From positions 1 to 38,443 of the forward strand of contig CAJYLT010000071.1 in assembly GCA_913775795.1 (NCBI GenBank): 38,443 bases of DNA, in the 5' to 3' direction. The notes beneath the pieces were generated by a model, which saw only the letters and a list, made by a program, of their open reading frames with translations, was not told where the DNA came from and did no database searches. Shown piece after piece: positions 22,944 to 30,450 of the stretch (positions are counted from its first letter, which is position 1; every line of letters begins with the position of its first letter). The translations under genes were made by a program, and so were the position numbers. Origin of the DNA: an uncultured Sphingomonas sp. (lineage in GTDB: Bacteria > Pseudomonadota > Alphaproteobacteria > Sphingomonadales > Sphingomonadaceae).

Positions 22944-23366
22944 ATGCCCCGGAAAATCGACCTCGAAGCCCTTTGCCATGAAAAGGGCCTGCGCATCACC
23001 GAACAGCGGCGCGTGATCGCCCGCGTCCTGTCCGAAGCCGAAGATCATCCCGACGTGGAAAAGGTCTATGCCCGCGCCTCCGCGATCGACAGCGGCATCT
23101 CGATCGCCACCGTCTATCGCACCGTCCGCCTGTTCGAGGAGGCGGGCATCCTCGACCGCCACGATTTCGGCGACGGTCGCGCCCGCTACGAGCCCGCGCC
23201 AGAGGCGCATCACGACCATCTGATCGACGTCGAGAGCGGCAAGGTGATCGAGTTCGTCGATCCCGAGCTCGAGCTTCTCCAAAAGCAGATCGCCGAGCGG
23301 CTGGGCTTTCGCCTCGTCGATCACCGGATGGAACTCTACGGCGTCGCGCTCGACCGCAAGTCGTGA
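22944..23366 (+). CDS. fur: Fur-family metal-responsive regulator
   Basis: The 140-residue protein has the winged-helix start (GLRITEQRRVIARVL, 15-29; recognition helix SIATVYRTVRLFEE, 53-66) and the metal-sensing block AHHDHLIDVESGKVIEF (88-104), with H89, H90 and H92. The CxxC that would bind structural zinc is replaced by D95-x-x-S98, as in alphaproteobacterial Fur/Mur proteins, so it may sense iron or manganese. The ATG at 22944 is used; no strong ribosome site is seen. Its stop overlaps the start of plsC (GTGA). Confidence 0.9.
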   Translation: MPRKIDLEALCHEKGLRITEQRRVIARVLSEAEDHPDVEKVYARASAIDSGISIATVYRTVRLFEEAGILDRHDFGDGRARYEPAPEAHHDHLIDVESGKVIEFVDPELELLQKQIAERLGFRLVDHRMELYGVALDRKS

Positions 23367-24232
23367 GCGATCGTGCCGCCGCCGCGCATGAACGCCGCAT
23401 GCGCGCGGCGGCGGGCCAGCCCGCCCCGCTGATCCTGTCGCAGCGGCTGCGCCTGATCCTCCGCATCGCGATGCTGGTGCTGGCGGCGGCGATCGCGGTG
23501 CCGCTCCATTATCTCTGGCGGCTGTTGCGGCTCTCGTCGCCCTGGCCGCGGCTGTTCCTCGGCACCTGCGCGCGGATTGCGGGGGCGCGGGTCAAGTGCA
23601 TCGGCACCCCGCTGAAGCGCGACGTGTTCTACATCGCCAACCATGTGAGCTGGATCGACATTCTCGCGATCGCCGGCACCAGCGGCTCGGCCTTCGTCGC
23701 CAAGGCCGAATTGGAAAAGGCACCCGTCGTCGGCTGGCTCGCGAGCCTCAACCGTACCGTCTACGTCTCGCGCGAATCGCGGATGAAGGTCGCCGAGCAG
23801 ATCAACGCACTGCGCGACGCGTTCGCCGACAACTGGTCGGTGACGGTGTTTCCGGAGGGGACGACGACCGACGGCCAGTCGCTTCTCCCCTTCAAGTCGC
23901 CGCTGCTCTCGGTCCTCGACCCGCCGCCGCCCGGCGTGCTCGTCCAGCCGATCCTGATGATCTACGACGCGCGCGGCCGCGATCTCGCCTGGATCGGCGA
24001 CGAGAGCGGCAAGGACAACGCGATCCGGGTGCTGGCGCGCGCGGGCAGCTTCGGCGTGCGCTGTGTCTTCCTCGACCCCTTCCACCCGCGCGACTATCCG
24101 GGTCGCAAGGCGATCGCCGCCGAGGCCCGCCGCCGGATCGAGGAGGCCTTTTCGGTCCGCACCGGCCGCCCGCTCGAACCGTTCGTCGGCCACGACTGGT
24201 GGGCCGGGCGCCGTGGTGACGAGAGCGCCTGA
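23363..24232 (+). CDS. plsC: 1-acyl-sn-glycerol-3-phosphate acyltransferase
   Basis: PlsC adds the second acyl chain to make phosphatidic acid at the inner membrane. The 289-residue protein has an N-terminal hydrophobic anchor ([20 protein letters not shown], about 34-53). The acyltransferase motifs are [10 protein letters not shown] (H-x4-D) and [13 protein letters not shown]-like shadows in other frames are ignored. The start is a GTG overlapping the fur stop. Longer than E. coli PlsC (245), with extra C-terminal residues. Next gene miaB follows 19 bases later. Confidence 0.88.
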   Translation: MSDRAAAAHERRMRAAAGQPAPLILSQRLRLILRIAMLVLAAAIAVPLHYLWRLLRLSSPWPRLFLGTCARIAGARVKCIGTPLKRDVFYIANHVSWIDILAIAGTSGSAFVAKAELEKAPVVGWLASLNRTVYVSRESRMKVAEQINALRDAFADNWSVTVFPEGTTTDGQSLLPFKSPLLSVLDPPPPGVLVQPILMIYDARGRDLAWIGDESGKDNAIRVLARAGSFGVRCVFLDPFHPRDYPGRKAIAAEARRRIEEAFSVRTGRPLEPFVGHDWWAGRRGDESA

Positions 24233-24251
24233 ACGCGCTAAGGCCGCGGCC

Positions 24252-25589
24252 ATGACGACCCCTCCCAAGACCTTCCACGTCAAGTCGTTCGGCTGCCAGA
24301 TGAACGTCTATGACGGCGAGCGCATGGGCGAGTTGATGGCGGCCGAGGGCATGACCGCGACCGCCGATGCCGACGCCGCCGACCTCGTCGTGCTCAACAC
24401 CTGTCACATTCGCGAGCGGGCGACCGAGAAGGTCTATTCGGACATCGGCCGCATCCGAAAGAATGCGCGCGTGCAGGGCCGCGAGCCGATGATCGCCGTC
24501 GCCGGCTGCGTCGCGCAGGCCGAGGGGGCGGAGATCGTCGCACGTGCGAAGGTGGATGTCGTGGTGGGGCCGCAGGCGTATCACAACCTGCCCGGCCTCG
24601 TCGCCCGCGCCGCCTCGGGTGCGCCCGCGCTCGACACCGACATGCCGGCGGAGTCGAAGTTCGGCGCCCTCCCCCGCCGCCGCCGGGTCGGCCCCTCGGC
24701 GTTCCTGACGGTGCAGGAAGGGTGCGACAAATTCTGCACCTATTGCGTCGTCCCCTATACCCGCGGAGCCGAGGTCAGCCGGCCGATGGCGGCGATCGTC
24801 GACGAGGCCAAGGCGCTGGTCGACGCCGGCGCACGCGAGATCACGCTGCTCGGCCAGAACGTCAACGGCTGGCGCGCCCCAGAATCAGAGGGGGCCGACG
24901 CGAACGGGCTGGAGGCACTGATCCATGCGCTCGACCGGATCGAGGGGCTGGCGCGCATCCGCTATACGACCAGCCATCCCAACGACATGACCGACGGCCT
25001 GATCGAGGCACATGCGTCGGTCGAGAAGCTGATGCCGTTCCTCCATCTGCCGGTACAGGCGGGCAGCGACCGGGTGCTGAAGGCGATGAACCGCAGCCAC
25101 AGCCGCGACAGCTATCTCCGCCTGATTGAACGCATCCGCGGCCGCTGTCCCCACATCGCGCTGTCGGGCGACTTCATCGTCGGCTTCCCCGGCGAAACCG
25201 ATGCGGAGTTCGAGGAGACGCTGAGCCTTGTCGACGCGGTCGGCTATGCGCAGGCGTTCAGCTTCAAATACAGCCCGCGGCCCGGCACGCCCGCCGCGAC
25301 AATGGACGGCGCGGTGCCGGCGGACGTGATGGACGAGCGGCTCCAGCGGCTTCAGGCCGCGCTCAACCGCGATCAGGCCGCGTTCAATGCCGCGTCGCTC
25401 GGCCGCACGTGCACCGTGCTGATCGAACGCAAGGGCAAGCTGCCCGGCCAGATGCTCGGCAAGTCGCCCTGGCTGCAATCGGTCCACCTGATGACCGACG
25501 CAGGCATCGGCGACCTGGTCGAGGTGGAGGTGGTGCGCGCCGATCCCAATTCGCTGGCGGGCGTCGAGCGCGTCCGCGCCGCCGCGTGA
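24252..25589 (+). CDS. miaB: tRNA-2-methylthio-N6-dimethylallyladenosine synthase
   Basis: MiaB adds a methylthio group to i6A37 of tRNA. The 445-residue protein has the N-terminal cluster cysteines C15 (FGCQMN), C51 (LNTCH) and C86 (VAGCV). The radical-SAM motif [10 protein letters not shown] supplies C158, C162 and C165, and [13 protein letters not shown] and the C-terminal TRAM region follow. It binds two 4Fe-4S clusters. The ATG follows 19 bases after plsC; ribosome site not strong. Its length and motifs are standard. Confidence 0.95.
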   Translation: MTTPPKTFHVKSFGCQMNVYDGERMGELMAAEGMTATADADAADLVVLNTCHIRERATEKVYSDIGRIRKNARVQGREPMIAVAGCVAQAEGAEIVARAKVDVVVGPQAYHNLPGLVARAASGAPALDTDMPAESKFGALPRRRRVGPSAFLTVQEGCDKFCTYCVVPYTRGAEVSRPMAAIVDEAKALVDAGAREITLLGQNVNGWRAPESEGADANGLEALIHALDRIEGLARIRYTTSHPNDMTDGLIEAHASVEKLMPFLHLPVQAGSDRVLKAMNRSHSRDSYLRLIERIRGRCPHIALSGDFIVGFPGETDAEFEETLSLVDAVGYAQAFSFKYSPRPGTPAATMDGAVPADVMDERLQRLQAALNRDQAAFNAASLGRTCTVLIERKGKLPGQMLGKSPWLQSVHLMTDAGIGDLVEVEVVRADPNSLAGVERVRAAA

Positions 25590-25652
25590 CCGAAAGGCCA
25601 CGCTGAACCGGCGACGCGCGCTTGGGTCATTTTCGCGTTGTACGGCGTTCCT

Positions 25653-25669
25653 ACAGTCTGACAGACTGT
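25653..25669. promoter_or_regulatory. 17-bp palindrome upstream of phoH
   Basis: ACAGTCTG (25653-25660), a central A, and CAGACTGT (25662-25669) form a perfect odd palindrome 24 bases before the phoH ATG. It could be an operator or an RNA hairpin near the ribosome site. TTGTAC (25638-25643) lies just upstream. There is no T tract, so it is not a terminator. Confidence 0.5.
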
Positions 25670-25693
25670 TGTTGTGAAGCGTGAAAGGATCGC

Positions 25694-26689
25694 ATGAGCC
25701 GCAAGCCCGTCCCCGCCCGCGCGGGGGAGAAGTCGCGCATCGAGATCGCCTTCGACCGGCCGGAGATGCTGCCCCAGCTGTTCGGCGAATATGACACCAA
25801 CCTCGTCGCGCTCGAAAACCGCCTCGGCGTCTACATCACCGCGCGCGGCGACAAGGTGGGGATCGAGGGGACGGCCGAAAGCGTGGCGCTCGCCCGTGAC
25901 GTGCTGCAAGGGCTCCATTCGCGGCTGCTCCAGGGGCAGGAGATCGACCCCGGCCTCGTCGACGCGGTGATCGCGATGGCGTCGGAGCCGACGCTCGACG
26001 GCATCATCCGCCGCGATCCCTCCGCCCCGCCGCCGATCATGATCCGGACGCGCAAGAAGACGATCGTCCCGCGGTCGGCGGCGCAAACCTATTACATGCA
26101 GGAATTGGTCGGCAACGACATCATCTTCGCACTCGGGCCGGCGGGCACCGGCAAGACCTATATCGCCGTGGCACAGGCGGTGGCGCAGCTCATCTCGGGC
26201 AGCGTCCAGCGCCTGATCCTGTCGCGCCCCGCGGTCGAGGCGGGCGAAAAACTGGGCTTCCTGCCCGGCGACATGAAGGACAAGGTCGACCCGTATCTGC
26301 GCCCCCTCTACGACGCGCTCTACGACTGCCTGCCCGCCGAACAGGTGGAGCGGCGGATTGCCAGCGGCGAGATCGAGATCGCGCCGATCGCCTTCATGCG
26401 CGGGCGCACGCTCGCCGACGCCTTCGTCATTTTGGACGAGGCGCAGAACACGACGCCGATGCAGATGAAGATGTTTCTCACCCGCTTCGGCCAGAACAGC
26501 CGGATGGTGGTGTGCGGCGACCCGAACCAGACCGACCTGCCCGGCGGCGTCGGCGCCTCGGGCCTCAACGACGCGGTGCAGCGGCTGGAAGGCATCCAGG
26601 GCCTGTCGATCGTCCGCTTCACTGCCGCCGACGTGGTCCGCCACCCGATCGTCGGACGGATCGTCAATGCCTATGAGGGCGGTGAGTGA
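25694..26689 (+). CDS. phoH: PhoH family ATPase
   Basis: PhoH-like (YbeZ) ATPase of 331 residues. An N-terminal KH-like segment (about 15-80) is followed by the P-loop GPAGTGKT (148-155) and Walker B AFVILDEAQN, then GDPNQTDLPGG. YbeZ proteins associate with YbeY in RNA and ribosome metabolism, and ybeY is the next gene. AAAGGATCGC precedes the ATG. The 104-base gap after miaB contains the palindrome 25653-25669, so phoH may have its own promoter. Confidence 0.93.
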   Translation: MSRKPVPARAGEKSRIEIAFDRPEMLPQLFGEYDTNLVALENRLGVYITARGDKVGIEGTAESVALARDVLQGLHSRLLQGQEIDPGLVDAVIAMASEPTLDGIIRRDPSAPPPIMIRTRKKTIVPRSAAQTYYMQELVGNDIIFALGPAGTGKTYIAVAQAVAQLISGSVQRLILSRPAVEAGEKLGFLPGDMKDKVDPYLRPLYDALYDCLPAEQVERRIASGEIEIAPIAFMRGRTLADAFVILDEAQNTTPMQMKMFLTRFGQNSRMVVCGDPNQTDLPGGVGASGLNDAVQRLEGIQGLSIVRFTAADVVRHPIVGRIVNAYEGGE

Positions 26690-26747
26690 GTTGCGATTCG
26701 CGCGGGCCGCCCCTAGCTGCACGCGCAATGACCGAGGCGAAGACAAG

Positions 26748-27260
26748 ATGATCGAAGTGGCCGTCCAGGCCGAGGGCGACTGGGGCGACGAGGCCGAGTG
26801 GGAGGCCATCGCCGACCGCGCCGCGCGCGCGGCAATCGGTCGGACGCCGCAGGCCGAATGGCTGGCGAACCCCGCGTCGATCGAGATCGCCGTCCGCCTG
26901 ACCGACGACGACGAGGTGCACACGCTCAACCGGCAATATCGGGGCAAGGACAAGCCGACCAACGTCCTGTCCTTTCCGATGATCCAGCCCGACCTGCTCG
27001 ATACCGTCACGCAGAACAGCGACGATGGCGAGGTGCTGCTCGGCGACATCGTGCTCGCCCGCGGCGTCTGCGTCGCGGAGGCGGCGGACCGCGGCGTGAC
27101 GCCATCGGAACATGCCACGCACCTGATTGTTCACGGGTGCCTTCATTTGCTAGGCTATGACCATCAGAATGATGGCGAGGCCGAGGCGATGGAAGCGATC
27201 GAGCGCGCCGTCATGGCCGAGCTCGGCCTGCACGACCCCTATCCCATCCAAGAGGACTGA
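26748..27260 (+). CDS. ybeY: Endoribonuclease/rRNA maturation factor YbeY
   Basis: A zinc-dependent enzyme for 16S rRNA 3'-end maturation and ribosome quality control. The 170-residue protein has the invariant motif HGCLHLLGYDH (H129, H133, H139) and the upstream YRGKDKPTNVLSFP block. The ATG at 26748 is selected since homology begins here; GAGGCGAAGACAAG precedes it. The frame-open extension back to 26667 overlaps phoH and lacks homology. It lies 58 bases after phoH. Confidence 0.95.
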   Translation: MIEVAVQAEGDWGDEAEWEAIADRAARAAIGRTPQAEWLANPASIEIAVRLTDDDEVHTLNRQYRGKDKPTNVLSFPMIQPDLLDTVTQNSDDGEVLLGDIVLARGVCVAEAADRGVTPSEHATHLIVHGCLHLLGYDHQNDGEAEAMEAIERAVMAELGLHDPYPIQED

Positions 27261-27269
27261 CGACCCCCA

Positions 27270-28187
27270 ATGCCCGAGGGCCAAAGTACCAGCGCCGGAA
27301 ACGGCGACCTTCATCAAGCTGCCGATGGCGGCATCTGGCGCGGCCTTCGCGCCTTTCTCTTCGGCGACGACAATCACGAGACGCTGCGCACGCGCATCGA
27401 GGACGTGATCGCCGAGCATGAGCAGGAGGCGGAACGCCCCGTCGCGGGCGACCTTGCCCCCGTCGAGCGGCAGATGATCCGCAACCTCCTTCATTTCGGC
27501 GAGCGCGATGCCGGCGACGTCGGCGTGCCGCGCGCCGACATCACCGCGGTCGAGGAAAAGACCGCCTTCGCCGACCTCGTCCAGTGTTTCGCGAAGGAAG
27601 GGCACAGCCGCCTGCTCGTCTATCGCGAAAACCTCGACGACGTGATCGGCATGGTCCACATCAAGGACGTGTTCGCGATCCTCGCCTCGGGCGAGCCGCA
27701 TCCGGCGACGCTGGACGGCCTGATCCGCGAGCCACTCTACGTGCCGCAGTCGATGGGGGCGATCGACCTCCTCCTCCAGATGCAGACCAGCCGCACGCAC
27801 CTGGCGGTCGTGCTCGACGAATATTCGGGCACCGAAGGGCTCATCACGATCGAGGATCTGGTCGAGGAGATCGTAGGCGCGATCGAGGACGAGCACGACG
27901 ACGCGCCGCACGACCTGCTCGTGCCGATCGAGGGCGGCGCGTGGGAAGCCGATGCGCGCGCCGAACTGGAGGATGCCGCCCGCCTCGTCGATCCGCGATT
28001 GGGCGAAGTGGAAGAAGACGTGGAAACGCTCGGCGGCCTCGCCTTCGTCCTCGCCGGTCATGTGCCGCAGGCGGGTGCCTGCCTGAAGCACCCGAGCGGC
28101 TGGCAGCTCGAGATCGTCGAGGCCGATTCGCGCCGCGTCGCCAAGCTCCGCCTGCACCCCCCGCGCGAGGAAGCGCCGGAGGAGTAA
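27270..28187 (+). CDS. corC: CorC/HlyC-type CBS-domain protein
   Basis: This 305-residue cytosolic protein has two CBS domains: VGVPRADITAVEE to GMVHIKDVF, and LYVPQSMGAIDLLLQM through the typical LAVVLDEYSGTEGLITIEDLVEEIVG. A C-terminal CorC_HlyC domain follows (about 220-295). There is no DUF21 membrane domain, as in the E. coli CorC class. CorC is linked to magnesium/cobalt efflux. It begins nine bases after ybeY. The usual next gene in this cluster, lnt, is absent here and a convergent gene follows. Confidence 0.92.
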   Translation: MPEGQSTSAGNGDLHQAADGGIWRGLRAFLFGDDNHETLRTRIEDVIAEHEQEAERPVAGDLAPVERQMIRNLLHFGERDAGDVGVPRADITAVEEKTAFADLVQCFAKEGHSRLLVYRENLDDVIGMVHIKDVFAILASGEPHPATLDGLIREPLYVPQSMGAIDLLLQMQTSRTHLAVVLDEYSGTEGLITIEDLVEEIVGAIEDEHDDAPHDLLVPIEGGAWEADARAELEDAARLVDPRLGEVEEDVETLGGLAFVLAGHVPQAGACLKHPSGWQLEIVEADSRRVAKLRLHPPREEAPEE

Positions 28188-28190
28188 CGT

Positions 28191-28949
28191 TCAGCCCGCC
28201 TTGAGCTTCGCCGACTGGAGGTGCCAGCGGCGTTGCTCGGCGGTGGAACCGTCCACGTTGTTGACGCGGCGGACGACGTAGCTGCCGGTGAATCGCTGGC
28301 GGCGGCCGTCGGCGAGCACCGCATCCACCGTGACGGGCACCGTCGCGTAGAGCGATCCGGCGCCGCCCTCCACTACCTGCTCCCGCGCCGACACCTTGAC
28401 GCTCACCGTATCGGCGAAGCCGCGCGCGAAGTCGGCGTAGGATTTGCCGCTCGCCTGCCCCTCGCCGCCCCATTGCGCATAGGCGACCGGATAGTCGCGG
28501 GCGTTGATCGCGTCGTAATAGAGCCGCACCGCGTCCGCCGCCTGCTCCGCCTCGCCCGGCGCGCCGCATTCGCGCGGGCGATCGTCGCCGAAGAGGGCGC
28601 AGGAACGGATGATCTCCGACCGGATCATCGCGCAGCTGTTGCCGGCGTTGCACGGCGGGCGCGTCGCGGGGGAGACGGCGCGGCACTGATCGACCAAGGC
28701 CTTCGCCTCCGCCGCGCCGATCTCCGCCGAGCAGGCGCGCGGTCCGCTCGGGATCGGGCTGGCGGGCGCGCTTGCCGGTACGGGCGTCGGCAGCGCGGCG
28801 ACATCGCCGCCCATGCTCGTCGCCGCGTTGGAGGAGGCCGCGGGCACGGTGGTCGTGCCGTTATCGGCCCCCGCCACGGGCTGCTCCGGACTGCCGCTGC
28901 ATGCGGCGAGCAGGAGCGACAGGGTGAGCGCGGGCGCGAGCATCTTCAT
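28191..28949 (-). CDS. Cysteine-rich lipoprotein, unknown function
   Basis: The 252-residue product has a lipoprotein signal (LTLSLLLAACSGS, lipidated cysteine about residue 17) and a low-complexity Ala/Pro/Ser/Thr linker to about 68. A domain follows with six cysteines (in RACSAE, DQCRA, PPCNA, NSCAM, RSCAL and RECGA), possibly three disulfides. A C-terminal domain resembling NTF2-like folds comes next (AVRLYYDAINARDYPVAYAQWGG; SYVVRRVNNVDG). I do not recognise a named family. It ends three bases after the corC stop on the opposite strand. Confidence 0.65.
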   Translation of the reverse strand: MKMLAPALTLSLLLAACSGSPEQPVAGADNGTTTVPAASSNAATSMGGDVAALPTPVPASAPASPIPSGPRACSAEIGAAEAKALVDQCRAVSPATRPPCNAGNSCAMIRSEIIRSCALFGDDRPRECGAPGEAEQAADAVRLYYDAINARDYPVAYAQWGGEGQASGKSYADFARGFADTVSVKVSAREQVVEGGAGSLYATVPVTVDAVLADGRRQRFTGSYVVRRVNNVDGSTAEQRRWHLQSAKLKAG

Positions 28950-29045
28950 GCCGGCTGAAAACCGCCGGCGTCGCTCCGGTTCCGGCCGTGCCGGCTTCGT
29001 ACGCCCAACCCTTTCGCTTTCCCGCCGAGCCGCTATCTCAAGCCC

Positions 29046-30371
29046 ATGCGCAAACACATCCTGATCGTCCTTGGCCTGTTGATCGCGTTCGGCGCGGGCG
29101 TCTTCTGGTATCTCTCCCGCCCCGATCAGGCGCGGATTCCGATCGAGCAGGTGATGGGCAAGACCCCGCGCATCACCGCGCCCCGCCAGCAATATTTTCC
29201 GACGATCGGCATTGCCGACCCGGTGGGCTGGGCGAACGGCGCCAAGCCCGTGCCCGCCGCCGGCCTTGCGGTCGACGCCTTTGCCAGCGGGCTCGACCAT
29301 CCACGCTGGATGTATTTGCTGCCCAACGGCGACGTGCTGGTCGCCGAGACCAACGGGCCGAAGCGCGAGGGCGGCGGCATCGTCAAGCGCGTGCAGGCGT
29401 GGCTGATCGGCAAGGCGGGCGGCGGCGTCCCCTCCGCCAACCGCATCACCCTGCTGCGCGACGCGGACGGCGACGGCCGGGCGGAAGTGAAGACCCCGCT
29501 CATCCAGAACCTCAACTCGCCGTTCGGCATGGCGCTGGTCGGCGACTGGCTCTACGTCGCCAACACCGACGCCTTGGTCCGCTTCCCCTTCAAGGTCGGC
29601 CAGACCAGGATCGACGCGAAGCCCGAACTGGTCGTCAAGCTGCCCCCGGCGGGCAACCACTGGAGCCGGAACGTCATCGCCAATCCGAACGGCAACAGCC
29701 TGTTCGTCGCGGTCGGTTCGGATTCGAACATCGGCGAGAACGGCCTCGACCGCGAGAAGTACCGCGCCAACATCCTCGAGGTGTTTCCCAAGCAGAAGAT
29801 CACCCGGATCTATGCCGCCGGCCTGCGCAATCCGGTCGGCATGGCGATCAACCCCGCCGACAAGACGCTTTGGACCGTCGTCAATGAGCGCGACATGATC
29901 GGGTCGGACGTGCCGCCCGATTACCTCACCCGCGTCGAGTTCGGCGGCTTCTATGGCTGGCCGTGGAATTACTGGGGCGGATATACCGACGAGCGGGTGC
30001 AGCCGCAGCGGCTGGACCTGCGCGAATATACCCGCCGGCCCGATTATGCGCTGGGGCCGCACACCGCCTCGCTCGGCCTTGCCTTCAGCGACGCGGTGAA
30101 GCTCGGCGGGCGCTATGCCTATGGCGCGTTCATCGGCCAGCACGGGTCGTGGAACCGCGAGCCGCCGGCTGGCTACAAGGTGCTGTTCGTGCCGTTCGGC
30201 GGCAAGGGCTTCCCCACCGGCGCGCTACCGACCGAAGTGCTCGGCGGCTTCCTCGACAAGGAGGGCCGCGCACAGGGCCGCCCGGTCGGGGTGATCGGCG
30301 ACAGGACCGGCGCGCTGCTGGTGGCGGACGACGTTGGCAACGTTATCTGGCGCGTGCGGCCGGCGGGGTAA
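29046..30371 (+). CDS. Sorbosone/glucose dehydrogenase-like beta-propeller protein
   Basis: This 441-residue envelope protein is tethered by an N-terminal helix (HILIVLGLLIAFGAGVFWYL, 4-23). It matches the PQQ-dependent sugar dehydrogenase / L-sorbosone dehydrogenase family: GLDHPRWMYLLPNGDVLVAET, GDGRAEVKTPL, GLRNPVGMAINP, then DMIGSDVPPDYLTRV and the C-terminal GQHGSWNREPPAGYKV. It likely oxidises a sugar or aldehyde in the periplasm; PQQ dependence is not proven by sequence. The start ATG is 96 bases from the divergent lipoprotein start. Confidence 0.82.
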   Translation: MRKHILIVLGLLIAFGAGVFWYLSRPDQARIPIEQVMGKTPRITAPRQQYFPTIGIADPVGWANGAKPVPAAGLAVDAFASGLDHPRWMYLLPNGDVLVAETNGPKREGGGIVKRVQAWLIGKAGGGVPSANRITLLRDADGDGRAEVKTPLIQNLNSPFGMALVGDWLYVANTDALVRFPFKVGQTRIDAKPELVVKLPPAGNHWSRNVIANPNGNSLFVAVGSDSNIGENGLDREKYRANILEVFPKQKITRIYAAGLRNPVGMAINPADKTLWTVVNERDMIGSDVPPDYLTRVEFGGFYGWPWNYWGGYTDERVQPQRLDLREYTRRPDYALGPHTASLGLAFSDAVKLGGRYAYGAFIGQHGSWNREPPAGYKVLFVPFGGKGFPTGALPTEVLGGFLDKEGRAQGRPVGVIGDRTGALLVADDVGNVIWRVRPAG

Positions 30372-30381
30372 ACTTTCCAAG

Positions 30382-30402
30382 CCCCTCCCTTCCAGGGAGG
30401 GG
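30382..30402. repeat. CCCCTCCCT hairpin, related to the element at 6-120
   Basis: CCCCTCCCT (30382-30390) and AGGGAGGGG (30394-30402) form a perfect 9-bp stem with the loop TCC, 10 bases after the dehydrogenase stop. The sequence resembles the hairpins at 6-24 and 102-120 and may be a solo half of that repeat. No T tract follows on the forward strand. Confidence 0.65.
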
Positions 30403-30450
30403 AGTGGAACCGCCGTTGCCAATCCGTTCTCCATCGCCGATAGCCGTCCC

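Noticed and set aside
30404..30424. GGAAC...CGTT considered as an EcfG stress promoter before dinG
   Set aside because: The spacing between GGAAC and CGTT does not fit the usual 16-17 bases.
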